A DNA stretch of 8,684 nucleotides from an uncultured Elusimicrobium sp. (GTDB lineage: Bacteria; Elusimicrobiota; Endomicrobiia; Endomicrobiales; Endomicrobiaceae): the NCBI GenBank assembly GCA_902761395.1, contig CACWKJ010000058.1, forward strand, positions 1-8,684, read 5' to 3'. The notes under the pieces were generated by a model, which did no database searches, was not told the DNA's origin, and was given only the letters and a program-made list of their open reading frames with translations. Shown here piece after piece: positions 6,121 through 8,684 of this stretch. Every line of letters begins with the position of its first letter. The stretch's first letter is position 1. Position numbers and translations under genes: made by a program.

Positions 6121-7281
6121 ATGAAGTTTTTTCGTTTAATAATCTTATCTTTAATAATATCTGTTTCAAATGTATATGCCGGCAGTATGTCTATCGATGA
6201 AAAAGAGTTAGATACAGATCAAAAAGTTGCCTCTTTTAGTCAACAAAATGACTGGATAAATATTGATTCATATATAGATTACACAGGAATAACCGAATTT
6301 AAATACAACGATCAGGAATTTTTATTAACGCCGTCCTATTTTGATGTTTTCGATTATGTTCCAAACACAGACAATACATTAATAGTAACCGACAGTTTAA
6401 AAGATATCGTAAGTATTAAAAGTGAAAGTGATGTTAATATACAGGTTAAATATAATGATAGATATGGTAATGAAATATTAAACGGATATCCTAAACTGTA
6501 TTTTAGAAAACAAAACTCGTCCGACTCCTGGACACAAGCAAGTTGCACCTTAATAAGCAATAATATTTTTAGTAGTGATTTGTCATTAGATTACGGCAGT
6601 TACGATTATTATGTAGTTGCCGATAACGATAATTATCCTAACGAATATATTTCTCCCGTAAAAATATTTGTTGTTACGGAAAGACCTCATTCTTTTGTTA
6701 ATCTAAATCCAAACTTGCAGGATGGTAAAGGAAACTCAAATACTGTTTTAAATTTCAGTTGGAATGTTACCAAAGGTGTTGAAAGTGATATTTTAAAATA
6801 CACACTTCTTTTAGGTACATCGGAAAACTCAATGCAAGAATATGATTTGGCGACACAAAATTATTATACCGCAGAAAATCTTTCTCCAAGAACAAGATAT
6901 TATTGGAAAGTTGAAGTTGAAAATCAGTATGGTGTAAAATTGTTAAACCCTGTAACATACGATTTTGTTACTTTGGGTGAAATCCAAAAAGCTTACAATG
7001 CTCCTAATCCGTTTAATCCTAAAAGAGGACAAAATACAAGGATATTTTTTGAAATGCAAGAAGACGGTAATGTTGAGCTTGATGTATATTCCGAATATGG
7101 CGACAAAATTTATCACACTTCTCAAGATAATTTATCAAAAGGTAATAATGAAATATTATATAACGGAAAAGATGATAACGGTAACATATTGTATAACGGA
7201 ACATACTTGTGTGTGCTAAAGAAAAAATATTCAAACGGCGGAAATAAAACCGAAAGATGCAGATTGTTAATAATAAAATAA
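6121..7281 (+). CDS. Secreted Ig/FnIII-like protein with C-terminal PNPFNP/FlgD-Ig-type domain
   Basis: I do not recognise a named gene. The 386-residue protein has a Sec signal peptide with a cut after VYA (residue 20). An unassigned N-terminal part follows (21-98). A beta-rich Ig-like region containing KYNDRYGNEI covers about 99-190. A fibronectin-III-like domain covers about 191-285, including LSPRTRYYWKVEVEN, a typical FnIII strand pattern. The C-terminal domain (about 291-386) opens with PNPFNP at 295-300 and contains YNGKDDNGNILYNGTYL, the hallmark of FlgD-Ig-like/type-IX-like C-terminal domains. The frame is open back to 6049, but that start would lie inside the tRNA and would hide the signal peptide, so I choose ATG 6121. 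There is no Shine-Dalgarno sequence: only 13 AT-rich bases separate it from the tRNA. The following barrel gene overlaps it by 25 nt. Such C-terminal domains can serve as secretion or surface-attachment signals; whether this one does is inferred. Confidence 0.82.
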   Translation: MKFFRLIILSLIISVSNVYAGSMSIDEKELDTDQKVASFSQQNDWINIDSYIDYTGITEFKYNDQEFLLTPSYFDVFDYVPNTDNTLIVTDSLKDIVSIKSESDVNIQVKYNDRYGNEILNGYPKLYFRKQNSSDSWTQASCTLISNNIFSSDLSLDYGSYDYYVVADNDNYPNEYISPVKIFVVTERPHSFVNLNPNLQDGKGNSNTVLNFSWNVTKGVESDILKYTLLLGTSENSMQEYDLATQNYYTAENLSPRTRYYWKVEVENQYGVKLLNPVTYDFVTLGEIQKAYNAPNPFNPKRGQNTRIFFEMQEDGNVELDVYSEYGDKIYHTSQDNLSKGNNEILYNGKDDNGNILYNGTYLCVLKKKYSNGGNKTERCRLLIIK

Positions 7282-8684
7282 TTCTAGTTTTAATAATATC
7301 AATATTAGTTGTTCAAAATATATATGCTACGGGAACAAGAAAAAATTTCCTTTCTCACGGTCCGTCTGTTTCCTCGTTTTCTCAAGGGGAAACAGCATTG
7401 AACTCTTTGGATGATCCTTCAATAATCTATCATAATAGTTCATTGCTCGGGTATTTTGACTATAACAATGTTTCTTTATCAAGATACAATTTGTTTGACG
7501 GAACATCGTACAATGCCGCAGCAATCAATTACAGACTTTTGGATAATTTGTTTTTAGGGCTTTCTGCTACAGATTTGGCAAGCGGTGATGTTGAAATAAG
7601 AAAAGATCCTTTTGACAGTCCTAAGACTGTTCAAACAAACCAATGGGCATATATACTTGCGGCGGCAACAACAATAAAACCGATAGATACTTCAATAGGT
7701 ATAAACTTGAAATATATTTATTACGATTTGTACGAAAAAAAAGACGGTGGTTTTGCAATGGATATCGGTTTATCAAAATATTTTGATAATGTAGACATAA
7801 AATATACTCAGGCAAAATTCGGCGTAGGTTTATCTATGCAAAATATTTTGGGAACAGGAATAAAACTCGATGAATATAACGAAGGTTTTCAATATATATT
7901 CAGATTATCAACATTAATGGAAATACCAATAATATACAGATTGGAAACAAAAGATACTTTAACCTTATCTTTGGATTTAAAAAACGAAGACAGCTATAAT
8001 GAACTTTTTGCCGGTATTGAATATAAATTTATAGAAAAGTATGCAATAAGATGTGGTTATTATCCGGAACATATTACTGCAGGTTTTGGTATAAATATTT
8101 CTGCATTTACCATAAATTATTCTATGGATTTCAATGAATTGGATTTAATAAACAGGTTTTCATTGGCATACAGATGGAATAAGAAAAAAAGATTGAAAAA
8201 TGAATTGGAAAAAGAAGCGCAAACTGCACTAAACCAAGACAAAGTTTCACAACAACAAGCACAAGAAATGTTCGATAAAGCAAAAGAATTTTATAATAAA
8301 AAACAGTATTTATATTCAACGGACTTGTTGCAGAAAATAATAATAGATTATCCTAATTATGATTCCCCGAATGTTTACTGCAATAAAATAAAGAAATTAA
8401 TGAATGAAAAAGCTTCTTCAAGTTACGAAAGTGATTTTGACGAGTTTGCTTATTGGGCAGGTTACAAGAACTATTATGAAGGAAATTATGATCAATGTTT
8501 AAAAGAGTGGATGAAATATCTTCAATTTGATAACAAAAACAAAGAAATTACGGAATATTATAATAAAGTAAATGCTATTGTAACCAATTCAATTGAAGAA
8601 CAAAAAAAGAAACAGTTTGAATATGAAGCAAATACTTTACTTAAAAACGGAATAATTTTATATAAGAACAAACAGTGGGTTGAA
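7257..8684 (+). CDS. PorV/UPF0164-like outer-membrane protein with C-terminal TPR-like region, 3'-partial
   Basis: The frame is open from ATG 7257 to the window edge (476 codons, no stop). The start gives a proper signal peptide with a cut after IYA (residue 24). The mature N-terminus holds GETALNSLDDPSIIYHN (about 46-62), which matches the opening of PorV/PorQ/UPF0164 barrels, where this segment ends in NPA; here it reads NSS. Alternating strand-like segments continue to about residue 307, ending FSLAYRW, an aromatic barrel finish. After a basic, Lys/Glu/Gln-rich helix (308-334), TPR-like helical pairs appear at about 335-368 and 397-430, and a third begins near 455 before the edge. Known PorV proteins shuttle CTD-bearing cargo in type IX secretion and are, as I recall, barrel only, so the TPR extension is unusual. 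It overlaps the preceding secreted gene by 25 nt with no strong ribosome-binding site, suggesting translational coupling. The exact family and function are inferred. Confidence 0.78.
   Translation, partial: MQIVNNKIILVLIISILVVQNIYATGTRKNFLSHGPSVSSFSQGETALNSLDDPSIIYHNSSLLGYFDYNNVSLSRYNLFDGTSYNAAAINYRLLDNLFLGLSATDLASGDVEIRKDPFDSPKTVQTNQWAYILAAATTIKPIDTSIGINLKYIYYDLYEKKDGGFAMDIGLSKYFDNVDIKYTQAKFGVGLSMQNILGTGIKLDEYNEGFQYIFRLSTLMEIPIIYRLETKDTLTLSLDLKNEDSYNELFAGIEYKFIEKYAIRCGYYPEHITAGFGINISAFTINYSMDFNELDLINRFSLAYRWNKKKRLKNELEKEAQTALNQDKVSQQQAQEMFDKAKEFYNKKQYLYSTDLLQKIIIDYPNYDSPNVYCNKIKKLMNEKASSSYESDFDEFAYWAGYKNYYEGNYDQCLKEWMKYLQFDNKNKEITEYYNKVNAIVTNSIEEQKKKQFEYEANTLLKNGIILYKNKQWVE

Noticed and set aside
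1..8684. CRISPR array, insertion sequence, phage or toxin-antitoxin module
   Set aside because: No regularly spaced repeats, transposase-like protein, terminal inverted repeats or small toxin pair was seen on either strand.

Overview
The window is AT-rich bacterial DNA with every real gene on the + strand. It carries a Gram-negative style set of genes: Sec signal peptides on three proteins, an outer-membrane beta-barrel candidate, and PlsY/GpsA phospholipid genes. The pairing of a secreted protein ending in a PNPFNP/FlgD-Ig-like domain with a PorV/UPF0164-like barrel suggests Elusimicrobiota (Endomicrobium-like), or a relative from the Fibrobacteres/Bacteroidetes side. That placement is inference from gene content, not from a database search.

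Region 1 (1-949) is the C-terminal half of an LTA-synthase/alkaline-phosphatase-superfamily sulfatase that enters from the left. It is broken near 662-664: the upstream frame ends in FHIP and the downstream frame resumes at LDIIPT with only two bases between them. A short piece of the family core has been lost and the frame has shifted. A gap of 187 bp follows (950-1136) and holds a credible sigma-70-type promoter (TTAACA, 17 bp, TATCAT).

Region 2 (1137-6107) reads as one compact unit. It begins with an unrecognised secreted protein that has a lysine-rich linker. Then come der (ribosome-assembly GTPase), plsY and gpsA (consecutive steps from DHAP through glycerol-3-phosphate to lysophosphatidate), an HU/IHF-type nucleoid protein, a small MerR-type regulator overlapping it by 8 nt, and a tRNA-Pro(CGG) only 5 nt after the regulator's stop. 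Gaps between the protein genes are 31 nt or less and no hairpin terminator is seen between them. By hand count, the six protein genes use CCG as the commonest proline codon (27 CCG, 19 CCT, 3 CCC, 0 CCA), which fits the tRNA encoded beside them and is unexpected for AT-rich DNA.

Region 3 (6121-8684) is an envelope pair that starts 13 nt after the tRNA. The first gene is a secreted Ig/FnIII-like protein with a C-terminal PNPFNP domain. The second overlaps it by 25 nt and encodes a signal peptide, a PorV/UPF0164-like barrel and a TPR-like C-terminal region; it runs off the right edge. The pair is the best candidate here for something little described: a possible cargo and outer-membrane carrier module resembling the PorV/CTD logic of type IX secretion. 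That function is a hypothesis.
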